From Streptomyces chrestomyceticus JCM 4735 (GTDB lineage: Bacteria > Actinomycetota > Actinomycetes > Streptomycetales > Streptomycetaceae): a stretch of DNA of 64,000 nt. Location of the stretch: contig NZ_BHZC01000001.1 of the NCBI RefSeq assembly GCF_003865135.1, positions 7,564,001-7,628,000 of the forward strand, written 5' to 3'. Below the pieces are notes generated by a model. The model made no database searches and had not been told where the DNA came from. It saw nothing but the letters and a program-made list of their open reading frames with translations. The position numbers and the translations under genes are program-made. Of the stretch, positions 9,383 through 18,267 are shown one piece after another. The first letter of the stretch is position 1, and each line of letters starts with the position of its first letter.

Positions 9383-10399
9383 ATGCCGTACATCCCGCAC
9401 GGGCGACGGCGGTTGGGCCGTACGGACGTGACCGTACCGCCCCTCGGACTGGGCTGCGCGCCCCTCGGCAACCTCTACCGGCCCCTCCCCGAGGACCGCG
9501 CCCAGCAGACCGTACGCGCCGCCCTCGACACCGGCGTCCGCCACTTCGACACCGCGCCGCACTACGGACTCGGCCTGTCCGAGGAGCGCCTGGGCCGCGC
9601 GCTGGCCGGGCGGGACCGCGCCTCGTACGTCCTGTCCACCAAGGTCGGCCTGCGGCTGCGGCCCCTCGCGCCGGGCGAGGCGGTGGACGGCCAGGGCTAC
9701 ACCGCCACCCCGCCGCGCGCCCGCGTCCGGGACCTCACCCGCGACGGCATCCGCCGCACGCTCGACGCCTCCCTGGAACGGCTCGGCGTCGCCGCCGTCG
9801 ACATCGTCTACTTGCACGACGTCGAAGGCCGCGCCGCCGAGGTGTACGCGTCCGGCTTCCCCGCCCTCGCCGAACTGCGCGCGCAGGGCGTGGTCGGCGC
9901 CATCGGCCTCGGCATGAACTCCAGCGGTCCGCTGGCCCGGTTCGTCGCCGACCTCGACGTGGACGTGGTGCTGTGCGCCGGGCGCTGGACCCTGCTCGAC
10001 CGGTCGGCCTTCGACGACCTCCTGCCGGTCTGCGTGCACCGCGGCACGTCGGTCGTCGTCGGCGGCGTCTACAACTCGGGGCTGTTGGCCGACCCGTCGC
10101 CCGGCGCACCGTACGACTACGCGCCGGCCCCCGCCGCGCTGGTGGAGCGGGCGCGGCGGCTCGGCGCCGTGTGCGCGGAGTTCGGCGTCCCCCTCAAGGC
10201 CGCGGCCCTGCGCTTCCCCTTCGGCCATCCCGCCGTGGCGGGCGCCCTGGTCGGCGCCGCGTCACCGGAGGAGTCCCGGGAGAACGCGGAACTGTTCACG
10301 TACGACATCCCCGACGCCCTCTGGCACGCCCTCACCGACCGCGGCCTGCTCGCCCCCGGACTGCCCCTGCCCACCGCCGACCCCGGCGCTCCCTCGTGA
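9383..10399 (+). CDS. Aldo/keto reductase, probable L-fucose (aldose 1-) dehydrogenase
   Basis: Intact 338-residue aldo/keto reductase. Catalytic tetrad residues are seen in HFDTAPHYGLG (Asp, Tyr), STKVG (Lys) and YLHD (His). The sequence resembles D-threo-aldose 1-dehydrogenase/pyridoxal dehydrogenase types, which oxidise L-fucose or related sugars to the lactone with NAD(P). The start at 9383 has AAGGAGG six bases upstream. Its TGA overlaps the GTG of the truncated fuconolactonase (GTGA), showing that the two were once coupled. Sugar specificity is inferred from the operon. Confidence 0.84.
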   Translation: MPYIPHGRRRLGRTDVTVPPLGLGCAPLGNLYRPLPEDRAQQTVRAALDTGVRHFDTAPHYGLGLSEERLGRALAGRDRASYVLSTKVGLRLRPLAPGEAVDGQGYTATPPRARVRDLTRDGIRRTLDASLERLGVAAVDIVYLHDVEGRAAEVYASGFPALAELRAQGVVGAIGLGMNSSGPLARFVADLDVDVVLCAGRWTLLDRSAFDDLLPVCVHRGTSVVVGGVYNSGLLADPSPGAPYDYAPAPAALVERARRLGAVCAEFGVPLKAAALRFPFGHPAVAGALVGAASPEESRENAELFTYDIPDALWHALTDRGLLAPGLPLPTADPGAPS

Positions 10400-10641
10400 C
10401 CGACCGCGCCGGCCGGCCGCCCGTGACCGGCCCCGCCGACCGTCCCGGACAGCCGCCCCCGCCCGGCCGCATCGACGCGCACCACCACCTCTGGGACCTG
10501 ACCCGCCGCCCACAGCCCTGGATGGACGGCGCCTGGGTAGCCCGGACGCACCGTCCGGATTCCGCCAGCCCCGCCGCCCGCCGCGCACGAGTATCGAGTC
10601 ATGTCGCCGAGGGCGACAGATCACCACATCTCGGTAAATAG
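10396..10641 (+). pseudogene. Truncated L-fuconolactonase (amidohydrolase) remnant
   Basis: A GTG overlapping the preceding stop opens a frame that reads RIDAHHHLWDLTRRPQPWMD, the N-terminal metal-binding motif and first strand of the amidohydrolase-2/fuconolactonase family. After GAW the family similarity ends abruptly and unrelated residues run to a stop at 10641, 81 codons in all against about 290 in intact enzymes. All later metal and catalytic residues are gone, so the product cannot be active. The break lies near 10537. The missing step, L-fuconolactone to L-fuconate, can also occur spontaneously or be supplied elsewhere. Confidence 0.7.
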
Positions 10642-10674
10642 CGCGATCGGCGCAGCGAACACGAAGGGGCGGAC

Positions 10675-11421
10675 ATGACGACCGCACAGCTCGACGGCAA
10701 GGTGGCACTGGTGACCGGCGGCAGCCGGGGGATCGGGGAGGCCGTCGCGGTGCGGCTCGCCGCCGACGGGGCCGATGTGGCGTTCACCTATCGCGGGGAG
10801 GAGGCCCGCGCCGCCAAGGTGGTGGTGCAGATCGAGGCGCTGGGGCGCCGTGCCTGGGCGGTGCGGGCCGACAGTGCGGACGCGGCGGCCGTGCGGGCGG
10901 CCGTGGACGGCACGGTGGAGCGGTTCGGGCGGCTGGACATTCTGGTCAACAACGCGGGGGTCGGTGTGCTGGGGCCGGTCGAGGAGATCGCCGAGGAGGA
11001 CGTGGACCGCGTGCTGGCCGTCAACGTCCGGGGGCCGTTCCTGGCCGCGCAGGCCGCCGCCCGTCGGATGGGCGACGGCGGGCGCATCATCGGCATCGGC
11101 AGTTGCATGGCCGGGCGCGCCCCCTTCCCCGGCGGCACGCTGTACGCGACGAGCAAGGCCGCGCTCACCGGCCTGACCAGGGCCCTGGCCAGGGAACTGG
11201 GCCCGCGCGACATCACCGTCAACCTCGTCCACCCGGGGCCGGTCGACACCGACATGAACCCGGCCGACGGTGAGAGCGCGCCGATGCAGGCCCAGTTGAC
11301 CGCGCTCGGGCGCTACGGGCAGCCGTCGGACATCGCGGCGGCCGTGGCGTACCTGGCGGGGGAGAGCGGCCGGTACGTCACCGGCGCGTCGATCGCGGTG
11401 GACGGTGGGTTCACCATCTGA
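10675..11421 (+). CDS. Short-chain dehydrogenase/reductase (FabG-like)
   Basis: Intact SDR of 248 residues with TGGSRGIG cofactor motif, NNAGVG, catalytic YATSK and terminal IAVDGGFTI. It resembles 3-oxoacyl-ACP reductase-like SDRs of broad specificity. It follows the fuconolactonase remnant by 33 bases with GAAGGGG as ribosome site, and converges on the FadR-type regulator gene. It could act in the same sugar route or be an unrelated oxidoreductase; sequence alone does not decide. Guanine-rich codons (GGG, GCG) are more frequent here than in the neighbouring operon genes, which hints at a separate origin. Confidence 0.8.
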   Translation: MTTAQLDGKVALVTGGSRGIGEAVAVRLAADGADVAFTYRGEEARAAKVVVQIEALGRRAWAVRADSADAAAVRAAVDGTVERFGRLDILVNNAGVGVLGPVEEIAEEDVDRVLAVNVRGPFLAAQAAARRMGDGGRIIGIGSCMAGRAPFPGGTLYATSKAALTGLTRALARELGPRDITVNLVHPGPVDTDMNPADGESAPMQAQLTALGRYGQPSDIAAAVAYLAGESGRYVTGASIAVDGGFTI

Positions 11422-11447
11422 TCAGGGGGAAGGCGCGGGCGGCCTCG

Positions 11448-12119
11448 TCACGCCGTGGAGCGCAGCCACTGCTCGACGCCGGCGATGTGCACCGTCGCCC
11501 AGGCCCGCGCCGCCTCCGCGTCCCGGTCGCGGAGGGCGCCGAGGATCGCCCGGTGCTCGGTGAGGGTGCGGCTGACGGCGTCCTTCTGCGTCAGCCCGCG
11601 CCAGACCCGGGCCCGGGTCGTCGGCCCGGACAGGCCGTCGAGCAGGGAGCACAGCACCGGGTTGCCGGCGGTGGCCACGATCCGCCGGTGGAACTCCAGG
11701 TCGCAGGCGACCAGGGCCTCCACCGGCGTCTGCGGGCCGAGCGCGTCCAACCGGCGTTCCAGGTCGTCCAGTTCGGCGGGGTGGATACGGCCGGCCGCCA
11801 TCGCGGTGGCGGCCGGCTCCAGGATCCGGCGGACGGCCAGGAACTCCAGGGCCGTGTCGTCGCGGTGGAAGTCCACCACGAAGCTCAGCGCTTCGAGGAG
11901 GAGCTGCGGGTCCAGGCTGGTGACGTAGGTGCCGTCGCCCTGGCGGACGTCCAGGATGCGGATCAGCGACAGGGCCCGTACCGCCTCGCGCAGCGAGTTG
12001 CGGGACAGGCCCAGGTCCGCGGCGAGTTCGCTCTCCTTCGGCAGCCGGTCGCCCGGCCGCAGGGCACCGGAGACGATCATCGCCTTGATCTTCTCTATGG
12101 CCTCGTCCGTGACCGCCAT
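11448..12119 (-). CDS. FadR/GntR-family transcriptional regulator (FCD domain)
   Basis: The 223-residue protein has an N-terminal winged helix (IKAMIVSGALRPGDRLPKES, LGLSRNSLREAVRAL) and a C-terminal all-helical FCD ligand domain (residues about 90-215) with metal-site-type residues such as DFHRDD and EHRAILGALRDRD. FCD proteins usually bind small organic or sugar acids and repress catabolic operons. The ATG at 12119 has GGGGAGG eight bases upstream; an upstream ATG at 12167 would place the start inside the operator. A perfect palindrome 45 bases upstream, repeated in imperfect form before the fucose-type operon, suggests autoregulation and control of that operon by an intermediate such as L-fuconate. 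Confidence 0.88.
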   Translation of the reverse strand: MAVTDEAIEKIKAMIVSGALRPGDRLPKESELAADLGLSRNSLREAVRALSLIRILDVRQGDGTYVTSLDPQLLLEALSFVVDFHRDDTALEFLAVRRILEPAATAMAAGRIHPAELDDLERRLDALGPQTPVEALVACDLEFHRRIVATAGNPVLCSLLDGLSGPTTRARVWRGLTQKDAVSRTLTEHRAILGALRDRDAEAARAWATVHIAGVEQWLRSTA

Positions 12120-12163
12120 GTCCGCAGCCTCCCCGCTCGCGCACCGCCACCGGACGCCCGCAT

Positions 12164-12174
12164 ACATCCGATGT
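12164..12174. promoter_or_regulatory. Predicted FadR-family operator (autoregulatory)
   Basis: ACATCCGATGT is a perfect palindrome around one central base, 45 bases before the regulator start. Three near copies stand before the sugar-acid operon. Confidence 0.6.
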
Positions 12175-12294
12175 CTGCGTCATTATGGCCACGGAAGCCC
12201 GGCCCCGGGACCCTCCGGCCGAAGCCGGTGACGGGTGAACTCCCGGGCCGCGTACGGAAAGCGCCGCCCGCGGCCCGGAAGGTCACCGGCGCAC

Positions 12295-13638
12295 TCACAC
12301 GGCCCGGACGAGCGCCTCCGCCTCGGCCGCCGCGGCCGCCTCGTCCAGCGTCGTCAGCCGCCGGTCGCGCATCAGCACCCGGCCGTCGACGACCGTGTCC
12401 CGGACGTCACCGGCCCGCGCCGAGTACGCCAGCGTCGACCACGGGTCGTGCCGGGGCGCCAGGTGCGTACCGCCGAGGTCGAGCACCGCCAGGTCCGCGC
12501 GCTTGCCCACCTCCAGCGAGCCGAGCTGCCCGCCCAGCCCCAGGGCCCATGCCCCTTCGATCGTCGCCATGCGTACGGCCTGCTCGGCACCGACCGCCGT
12601 GGGGTCGCCGCCCGCCTTGTGCACCAGCGCCGCCAGCCCCAGCGCGCCCACCATGTCCAGGGAGTTGGAGCTGACCGCGCCGTCCGTGCCGAGCCCGACC
12701 CGGACGCCCTGCCGCAGCAGCTCCGGGACCGGGGCGATGCCGCTGCCCAGCTTGAGGTTGGAGACCGGGCAGTGCGCGACGCCCGTACCGGTCGCGGCCA
12801 GCGCGGCGATCTCGGTGTCGGTCAGCTCGACCGCGTGCGCGAGCAGCGTGTCCGGGCCCAGCAGCCCCAGGGACTCCAGCAGTTCGACGGGGCGCTTGCC
12901 GTGCCGCTCGCGTACCGTCGCCACCTCGTTGGCGTTCTCCGCGGCGTGCAGGTGCAGCAGCGCGCCGTGTTCCCTGGCCAGCGCCGCGATGTCCGTGAGC
13001 TGCGCGGTGTCCAGGGTGTAGGCGCTGTGTGCGAAGACCACCGGGCGGGTGCCGGGGGAGGGGGCGTGGCCGTCGAGGTGCTCGCGCGCCCACGCCATCC
13101 GGTTCCCGTACGGCATCCGGTCGGGCGGGCCGGGCACGTCCATGAACGTCGGGCCGGACAGCAGCCGCCAGCCGGCGTCCCGCGCCGTGCGTTCGGCGGC
13201 CTCGTGGAACCAGTACATGTCCAGGGCGGTGGTCACCCCGCCCCGCACGCTCTCCGCAATGGCCAGCCGCAGGCCCGCGGTCACCGCTTCCGGGGACAGC
13301 AGCGCGTTCTCCCGGGGCACCACCCGGCCCAGGAAGCCCTGGAGGTCCAGGTCGTCGGCGTGGCCGCGCAGCAGCGTCATCGCCAGGTGGGTGTGGGTGT
13401 TGACGAGGCCGGGGAGGACCAGGCAGCCGGTGGCGTCGATCTCCTCGGCCGCCCGGTACGCGGCGCGCAGCCCGGCGGCCGCGCCCACCGCGACGATCTC
13501 CCCGTTCCGTACGGCGACCGCGCCGTCGGCCAGCACCGTGCCCGCCGCGTCGACGGTGAGCACCGTACCGCCGTGCACCAGCAGATCGGCCGCCGCCGGG
13601 ACGCCCCCCGCCGCCTCCGTGTTCCGTACCGCGCTCAC
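12295..13638 (-). CDS. mtaD: 5'-methylthioadenosine/S-adenosylhomocysteine deaminase family amidohydrolase
   Basis: Amidohydrolase of 447 residues in the MTA/SAH deaminase (TrzN/AtzA-like) family: metal motif NTHTHLAMTLLRG, VFAHSAYTL, HLHAAENANEV and the late aspartate in LGTDGAVSSNS. These enzymes deaminate MTA to methylthioinosine, SAH to inosylhomocysteine or related nucleosides. It starts at a GTG (13638) that overlaps the stop of the nucleoside phosphorylase (GTGA), so the two are translationally coupled. That pairing suggests MTA is deaminated and then phosphorolysed. Relatives deaminate aminofutalosine, which cannot be excluded from sequence alone. Confidence 0.82.
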   Translation of the reverse strand: MSAVRNTEAAGGVPAAADLLVHGGTVLTVDAAGTVLADGAVAVRNGEIVAVGAAAGLRAAYRAAEEIDATGCLVLPGLVNTHTHLAMTLLRGHADDLDLQGFLGRVVPRENALLSPEAVTAGLRLAIAESVRGGVTTALDMYWFHEAAERTARDAGWRLLSGPTFMDVPGPPDRMPYGNRMAWAREHLDGHAPSPGTRPVVFAHSAYTLDTAQLTDIAALAREHGALLHLHAAENANEVATVRERHGKRPVELLESLGLLGPDTLLAHAVELTDTEIAALAATGTGVAHCPVSNLKLGSGIAPVPELLRQGVRVGLGTDGAVSSNSLDMVGALGLAALVHKAGGDPTAVGAEQAVRMATIEGAWALGLGGQLGSLEVGKRADLAVLDLGGTHLAPRHDPWSTLAYSARAGDVRDTVVDGRVLMRDRRLTTLDEAAAAAEAEALVRAV

Positions 13639-14389
13639 CGGGCCTCCTCCGCCAGCGTCCGCAGGGCGTCCAGCGCGACGACGGAGCCGCGCGCCACGCC
13701 CTCGGCGACGGCGTCCCGGTGCGGGTCGTACCCGCCGGTGGCCGCCTCGTCGACCAGCTCGTCCGCGTTCACCCCGTCGATCACCAGGACCGCGCCGGCC
13801 GTCAGCCCGCGCAGCCCGGCGGTCACCAGCAGCGCGGACACCTCCATCTCGATCGCCGCCACGCCCGCCGCGGTGTACGCCGCCACCGGCAGCGGCAGCA
13901 GCCCCGGCTGGAACGCCGCCCGGGTCCACACCACCCCCGGTGGTACGGCGCCCCGGCCCGCGCCGCCGCCCCGGCGAGCGCCAGCACCGCCTCCGGCGCG
14001 GCCACGGCCGGGTACTCCGGCGGCACCAGTTGCTGCGTCACCCCGTCGTCCCGTACGGCCGCCTCGGCGATCACCAGGTCGCCGTCGCCTATCCCCGGCC
14101 GGACCGCGCCCGCCGTACCGAGGCGTACGAAGGTCCGTACGCCCGCGTCGGCCAGCTCCTGGAACAGCAGCACCGCGCCCGGGGCGCCCACCCCGTGCGA
14201 GGCGACGACCACCGGCAGGCCCTGCCAGGTGCCGGTGAACGTCCGGTACTCGCGGTGGTACGCGATCTCCACGGCGTCGTCGAGCAGCTCGGCGACCGCG
14301 GCGGCGCGGGCCGGGTCGCCGACCACGACGGCCTGCGGCGGCAGCCCGCCGCGCGGCAGGCGGGCGATGGGGGACAACTCTGGGGACAC
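13635..14389 (-). pseudogene. NP-I family nucleoside phosphorylase with a -1 frameshift
   Basis: Two overlapping frames together spell one phosphorylase of about 251 residues. The first carries the phosphate motif VVVGDPARAAAV and GTAGAVRPGIGDGD; the second carries AAFQPG, AIEMEVSALL and VIDGVNADEL near the end. The switch is at the run of five C on the plus strand (13934-13938; five G in the coding strand): a sixth G would restore HRGVVWTRAAF. Either a real inactivating deletion or a base-calling error. The family splits purine or pyrimidine nucleosides with phosphate; with mtaD and mtn genes around it, methylthioinosine or MTA is the likely substrate. The GTG at 14389 has GGAG seven bases upstream. 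Confidence 0.75.
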
Positions 14390-14521
14390 GGGTCGGCTCC
14401 AAGGGCTCGGGCGCACGGCCCGGGACACGGGACAATGCGGACGGGACGGCGGTCGCCCCCCAACCTACGGGCCTGCCCCGGCACACCCGCAACGTGGTCC
14501 CGCCCGGCCGCCCCCGCCGGC

Positions 14522-15895
14522 TCATTCCCGCCCCGACGCCACCTCCAACTCCAGCAGCCACTGCACGACTTCGGCGTGGTGCCGGGCCTGCGGCAGATCC
14601 TCTCCCCACACGTACAGCCCGTGCCCCGCGACGACCACGGCAGGCATCCGAGGCTCTCTGGCCTCCGCCAGCCGGTCCCCGAGCACGTCCATGTCCTGGC
14701 TGTTGGCGATGACCGGCAGCCGCACGGTCGTCCCTTCGGCGGGCACCCCGAGCCCCTTGAGCATCTCCAGGTCCCGGAAGACGATGCCGCCGGGCCGCCG
14801 CCGTCCCATCGCCACCGCGGCGAGCGTGTGGACGTGCACGACCGCGCCCGCCCCGGTCAGCCGCACCACGCGCGCGTGCAGCCCGGCCTCGGCGGACGGC
14901 TTCCCGGCCCCGGCCACCGGGCCCGCCGTCCCCGCGACGGCGGCGCCCCGCCCGTCGACCAGCACCACGTCGTCCTCGGTCAGCTCGCCCTTGTCCCGTC
15001 CGCTCGCGGTCACCGCGAGCCGCAGCGGATCGCGGGCCAGCACGACCGACAGGTTGCCGGACGTGCCGCGCATCCAGCCGAACCCGGCGAACCGCGCGGC
15101 CTCGGCGGCCAGCCGGGCCCCGGCCCGCCGCACCTCGTCGGCGCCCACGACCGGCCCGTCCGGCGCCGCCGCGTCCGCCCCGGCACCCGTACGGATCTCC
15201 AGCTCCGCGAAGGAGGCCACCTCGGGATGATCGCCCACCCCGCTCTCGTAGTACGGCTCACCCGGCCGCCGCACCCCGGCCGTGTGCCACCCGGCGGCCC
15301 GCGCCGCGTCCAGCTCCCCGGGCCGGTCGGACAGGAACAGCACCCGCCCGGGCGCGGCCCCCAGGCCCGCGGCGATCGCCTCGTACGACGCGGCCACCAG
15401 TTTGGGCCCGGCGTTCTCCGTGTCGTAGAACTCCCCGGCCAGCGGCCGCAGATCGCCCTCCGGGCTGTGCCCGAACCACGCCCGCTGCGCCGCCACCGAG
15501 CCCGACGAGTACACGTGCAGCCGTACCCCCGCCGCGTGCCACTCCCGCAGCCGGGGCAGCACGTCCGGGTAGAAGTGCGAGACCAGCTCCCCGCTCGCGA
15601 AGCCCTCGGCCCACGCGATGCCCTGGAGGGTCTTCAGGGGCGTGGCCTTGCGGTCCTCGTCCAGCCACGCGCCGAGCGCCCGCTCGATGCGCGCCGCGTC
15701 GGCGGCCGGCTCGTCCAGCATCGCCCGTATCTGCCCGACGGCCCGCCGAACCTCTGGTTCCGCGGCCCGCTCGGTCAGCAGCCGCCCGAACCGCTTGCGG
15801 GCGTACGGATACAGCTCGCCGACGACGAAATCCGTCGCGCTCGTGGTGCCCTCGATGTCCAGCACCACATGGTCCACGTCGAACGTCCGGGTCAC
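14522..15895 (-). CDS. Fused enolase-phosphatase (MtnC) and methylthioribulose-1-phosphate dehydratase (MtnB)
   Basis: Bifunctional methionine-salvage enzyme of 457 residues. Residues 1 to about 235 are a HAD-type acireductone synthase ([12 protein letters not shown] at the N-terminus, [21 protein letters not shown]). Residues about 245-457 are a class II aldolase-like dehydratase ([12 protein letters not shown], zinc ligands in VHVHT and in AGHGLYVWG). The dehydratase acts before the phosphatase in the pathway, but the domains stand in the opposite order. The GTG start overlaps the mtnD stop (GTGA). The product of this enzyme, the acireductone, is the substrate of MtnD upstream. Confidence 0.92.
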   Translation of the reverse strand: MTRTFDVDHVVLDIEGTTSATDFVVGELYPYARKRFGRLLTERAAEPEVRRAVGQIRAMLDEPAADAARIERALGAWLDEDRKATPLKTLQGIAWAEGFASGELVSHFYPDVLPRLREWHAAGVRLHVYSSGSVAAQRAWFGHSPEGDLRPLAGEFYDTENAGPKLVAASYEAIAAGLGAAPGRVLFLSDRPGELDAARAAGWHTAGVRRPGEPYYESGVGDHPEVASFAELEIRTGAGADAAAPDGPVVGADEVRRAGARLAAEAARFAGFGWMRGTSGNLSVVLARDPLRLAVTASGRDKGELTEDDVVLVDGRGAAVAGTAGPVAGAGKPSAEAGLHARVVRLTGAGAVVHVHTLAAVAMGRRRPGGIVFRDLEMLKGLGVPAEGTTVRLPVIANSQDMDVLGDRLAEAREPRMPAVVVAGHGLYVWGEDLPQARHHAEVVQWLLELEVASGRE

Positions 15896-16488
15896 GCCGC
15901 GCCCCGTTCCGCCCGGCCGGCCGTGAGCGTGTCGAAGTCCGGGAACCGCAGCGCGATGTCGTCGCCCGTGAACGTGCCGATCCAGCCGTCCTCCTCGTGG
16001 AAGAAGCGGAGGGCCGTGAAGGACGGGCGGGTGCCCATGTCGAACCAGTGGGTGGTGCCCCGCGGCACGCCCAGCAGATCGCCCTCCTCGCACAGCACGG
16101 CGTGCACCTCGCCGCCCGCGTGCAGATAGAACACCCCGGAGCCGGCGACGAAGAACCGCACCTCGTCGTCGTCCTCGTGGGTGTGCTCGGCCAGGAACTT
16201 CTCCCGCGCCGCCGTCGCCTTGTCCGGCCACGCCGGATCGTCACCGGGATGCAGGGACACCGCGTCCACCGTCACGAACCCCTCCTCGGCGGTCAGCATG
16301 GCGATCTCCGCCCGGTACGCCGCGAGAACGGCCGCGGGCTCCGCGTCCGCCGCCACGCCCGGACGCAGCGGCCACTGCTCGTACCGCACCCCGATCGGCG
16401 CCAGCGCCGCGGCGATCTCCGCGGGCTCGGCCGTACGCCGCAGCACGGTCTCCGGACCGCTCTCCGGCCAGGTGGTCAGCAAGGTCAT
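15892..16488 (-). CDS. mtnD: Acireductone dioxygenase
   Basis: Cupin dioxygenase of 198 residues that oxidises the acireductone from MtnC to 2-keto-4-methylthiobutyrate and formate (or, with nickel, to methylthiopropionate and CO). Metal ligands lie in [13 protein letters not shown] (two His and a Glu) and in GTTHWFDMG (His). The ATG at 16488 has GGAG upstream; a longer frame from 16533 lacks one. First gene of the minus-strand salvage operon, coupled to the mtnC-mtnB fusion by a GTGA overlap. Confidence 0.93.
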   Translation of the reverse strand: MTLLTTWPESGPETVLRRTAEPAEIAAALAPIGVRYEQWPLRPGVAADAEPAAVLAAYRAEIAMLTAEEGFVTVDAVSLHPGDDPAWPDKATAAREKFLAEHTHEDDDEVRFFVAGSGVFYLHAGGEVHAVLCEEGDLLGVPRGTTHWFDMGTRPSFTALRFFHEEDGWIGTFTGDDIALRFPDFDTLTAGRAERGAA

Positions 16489-16697
16489 GAGGATCTCCAA
16501 GGTCGGTGACGGGGCTGGAGAAACACGGGACACGCGGCGCGGGAGCGGCCGGGCCCCTGTCTGGTGATGCTAGTGCGGGCGTCCGCAACCGGAGCCCGGC
16601 GCGGCCCCGCCGCTACGTGTGCGATCTCCGCCCGGCGGGTACCTCAGGGAGCCGGAAGGGCTGGGACGAAACCGGCGGGAGGCGAGAAGCGCAGGTC

Positions 16698-18194
16698 ATG
16701 GACGCTTGGGATGTGATCGTCGTCGGCGCGGGCTCGGCCGGCGGGGTACTGGCCGACCGGCTCACCGAGGACCCCGGACGGTCCGTACTGCTGCTGGAGG
16801 CGGGGCCCGATTACGGCAGCTCGCCCGACGGCCTGCCGGACGACGTGGCCACCAGCCCCGCCGCCACGCACAGCCACGACTGGGGGTACGTGAGCGAGCC
16901 CGGCACCCTCGGCCGCACCGTCGCCCTGCCCCGCGGCAAGCTCGTCGGCGGCTCCTCGGCGATCAACTCCGCGATCGCCCTGCGCGGGCACCCGGGGGAC
17001 TACGACGCCTGGGCCGCCCAGGGCAACGACGGCTGGTCGTTCGCGGACTTCCTGCCCAGTCTGCGCCGCGTCGAACGCGACCTGGACGCCGGGCCGCCCT
17101 GGCACGGCACGGACGGCCCGGTCCCCGTACGGCGGTACGGCACGGACGAGACGAACCGGTGGCAGCGCGCCTTCCACCACGCCTGCACCGCCCTCGGCCA
17201 CCCGCCCGTCGCCGACCACAACGCCCCCGGCGCCCGCGGCGTCGGCCCGGTCCCGGTCAACCGGACCGGCGGCGTCCGGCAGAGCACCGCCCTCACCTAC
17301 CTCGCCCGGGCCCGCGGCCGGGACAACCTCACCGTGCGCGGTGACGTCCTCGTCGACCGGGTCGTCCTGCGCGACGGCCGGGCGGTCGGCGTCCAGTTGG
17401 CCGACCCGGCCCGTACGGTGCTGCCCGCCCGTCGCGTCGTGCTCGCCGCAGGCGCCTACGGCAGCCCGCCCATCCTGCTGCGCTCCGGCATCGGCCCGGC
17501 GGACCACCTGCACGGCCTCGGCATCCCCGTCACCGCCGACCTGCCCGGCGTGGGGGAGAACCTGCGCGACCACCCCGCCGTCACCCTCAGGTACGCCACC
17601 TGCGCCCCGCCGCCCGGCCCGCGCGACCCGGTGCTGCAAACCTTTCTGACCTGCGACCTCAGCGGCGGCGACGGCCCGCCCGACCTCCAGGTCTTCCCCT
17701 CGGGTCCCGAGACGGACGAGGACGGGGCGACGGTGCTCACCTTCTGGGTGGCCCTGCTGCGGCCTTCCTCCTGCGGCCGGCTCCGGCTCCGCTCCGCCGA
17801 CCCCCGCGACGCCCCGCGCATCGACGTCGGCTTCCTGCGCGACCCGGAGGACACCCGCCGCATGGTGACGGGCATGCGGCTGGGCCGCTCCCTCGCCCGT
17901 ACCGCGCCCCTGTCCGGCCTGCTCCGCGAGGAGCGCACGCCGGGCCCCGCCGTCACCACCGACGCGCAGTTGGCGGAAGCGCTGCGGCAGACCGTCAGCG
18001 GCTACCAGCACGCTGCCGGCACCTGCCGGATGGGCCCGGCCGCGGACCCCGGCGCGGTGGTCTCCGCCTCCGGTGCCGTACACGGAGTCGACGCCCTGCA
18101 CGTCATCGACGCGTCCGTGATGCCGACGCTGCCCGCCGCCAACACCAACCTCACCGCCATGGCGATCGCCGAGCACTGCGCGCACGGGCTCTGA
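16698..18194 (+). CDS. GMC family FAD-dependent oxidoreductase
   Basis: Flavoprotein of 498 residues in the glucose-methanol-choline oxidoreductase family. It has the FAD-binding VIVVGAGSAGGVLADRL at the N-terminus, the GMC signature around KLVGGSSAINSAIALRG, and the C-terminal catalytic region with His in YQHAAGTCRMG and Asn in PAANTNLTAMA. Family members oxidise alcohols (choline, alkanols, sugars). It is divergent from mtnD with about 210 bases between, and ends in a strong bidirectional hairpin before glpD. No betaine-aldehyde dehydrogenase gene is adjacent, so choline is not specially supported. Substrate unknown. Confidence 0.88.
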   Translation: MDAWDVIVVGAGSAGGVLADRLTEDPGRSVLLLEAGPDYGSSPDGLPDDVATSPAATHSHDWGYVSEPGTLGRTVALPRGKLVGGSSAINSAIALRGHPGDYDAWAAQGNDGWSFADFLPSLRRVERDLDAGPPWHGTDGPVPVRRYGTDETNRWQRAFHHACTALGHPPVADHNAPGARGVGPVPVNRTGGVRQSTALTYLARARGRDNLTVRGDVLVDRVVLRDGRAVGVQLADPARTVLPARRVVLAAGAYGSPPILLRSGIGPADHLHGLGIPVTADLPGVGENLRDHPAVTLRYATCAPPPGPRDPVLQTFLTCDLSGGDGPPDLQVFPSGPETDEDGATVLTFWVALLRPSSCGRLRLRSADPRDAPRIDVGFLRDPEDTRRMVTGMRLGRSLARTAPLSGLLREERTPGPAVTTDAQLAEALRQTVSGYQHAAGTCRMGPAADPGAVVSASGAVHGVDALHVIDASVMPTLPAANTNLTAMAIAEHCAHGL

Positions 18195-18215
18195 GGTTTC
18201 CTCCGGTACGCCGAA

Positions 18216-18242
18216 GGGCGGCTCCCCGGCGGGGAGCCGCCC
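18216..18242. terminator. Bidirectional terminator between GMC oxidoreductase and glpD
   Basis: A perfect 12-base stem, GGGCGGCTCCCC with GGGGAGCCGCCC, over a three-base loop between two convergent genes. It should serve both strands. Confidence 0.75.
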
Positions 18243-18267
18243 TCAGGACGACAGGAGAGGCAGCGGG

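Noticed and set aside
9046..10641. Single long gene over the whole 9046-10641 frame
   Set aside because: The frame is open across the aldo/keto reductase gene only as a shadow; its two ends are remnants of two different genes.
16489..16697. Possible SAM riboswitch before mtnD
   Set aside because: Looked for the conserved cores of SAM-I, SAM-II and SAM-IV elements on the minus strand; none is visible. A covariance-model search would settle it.
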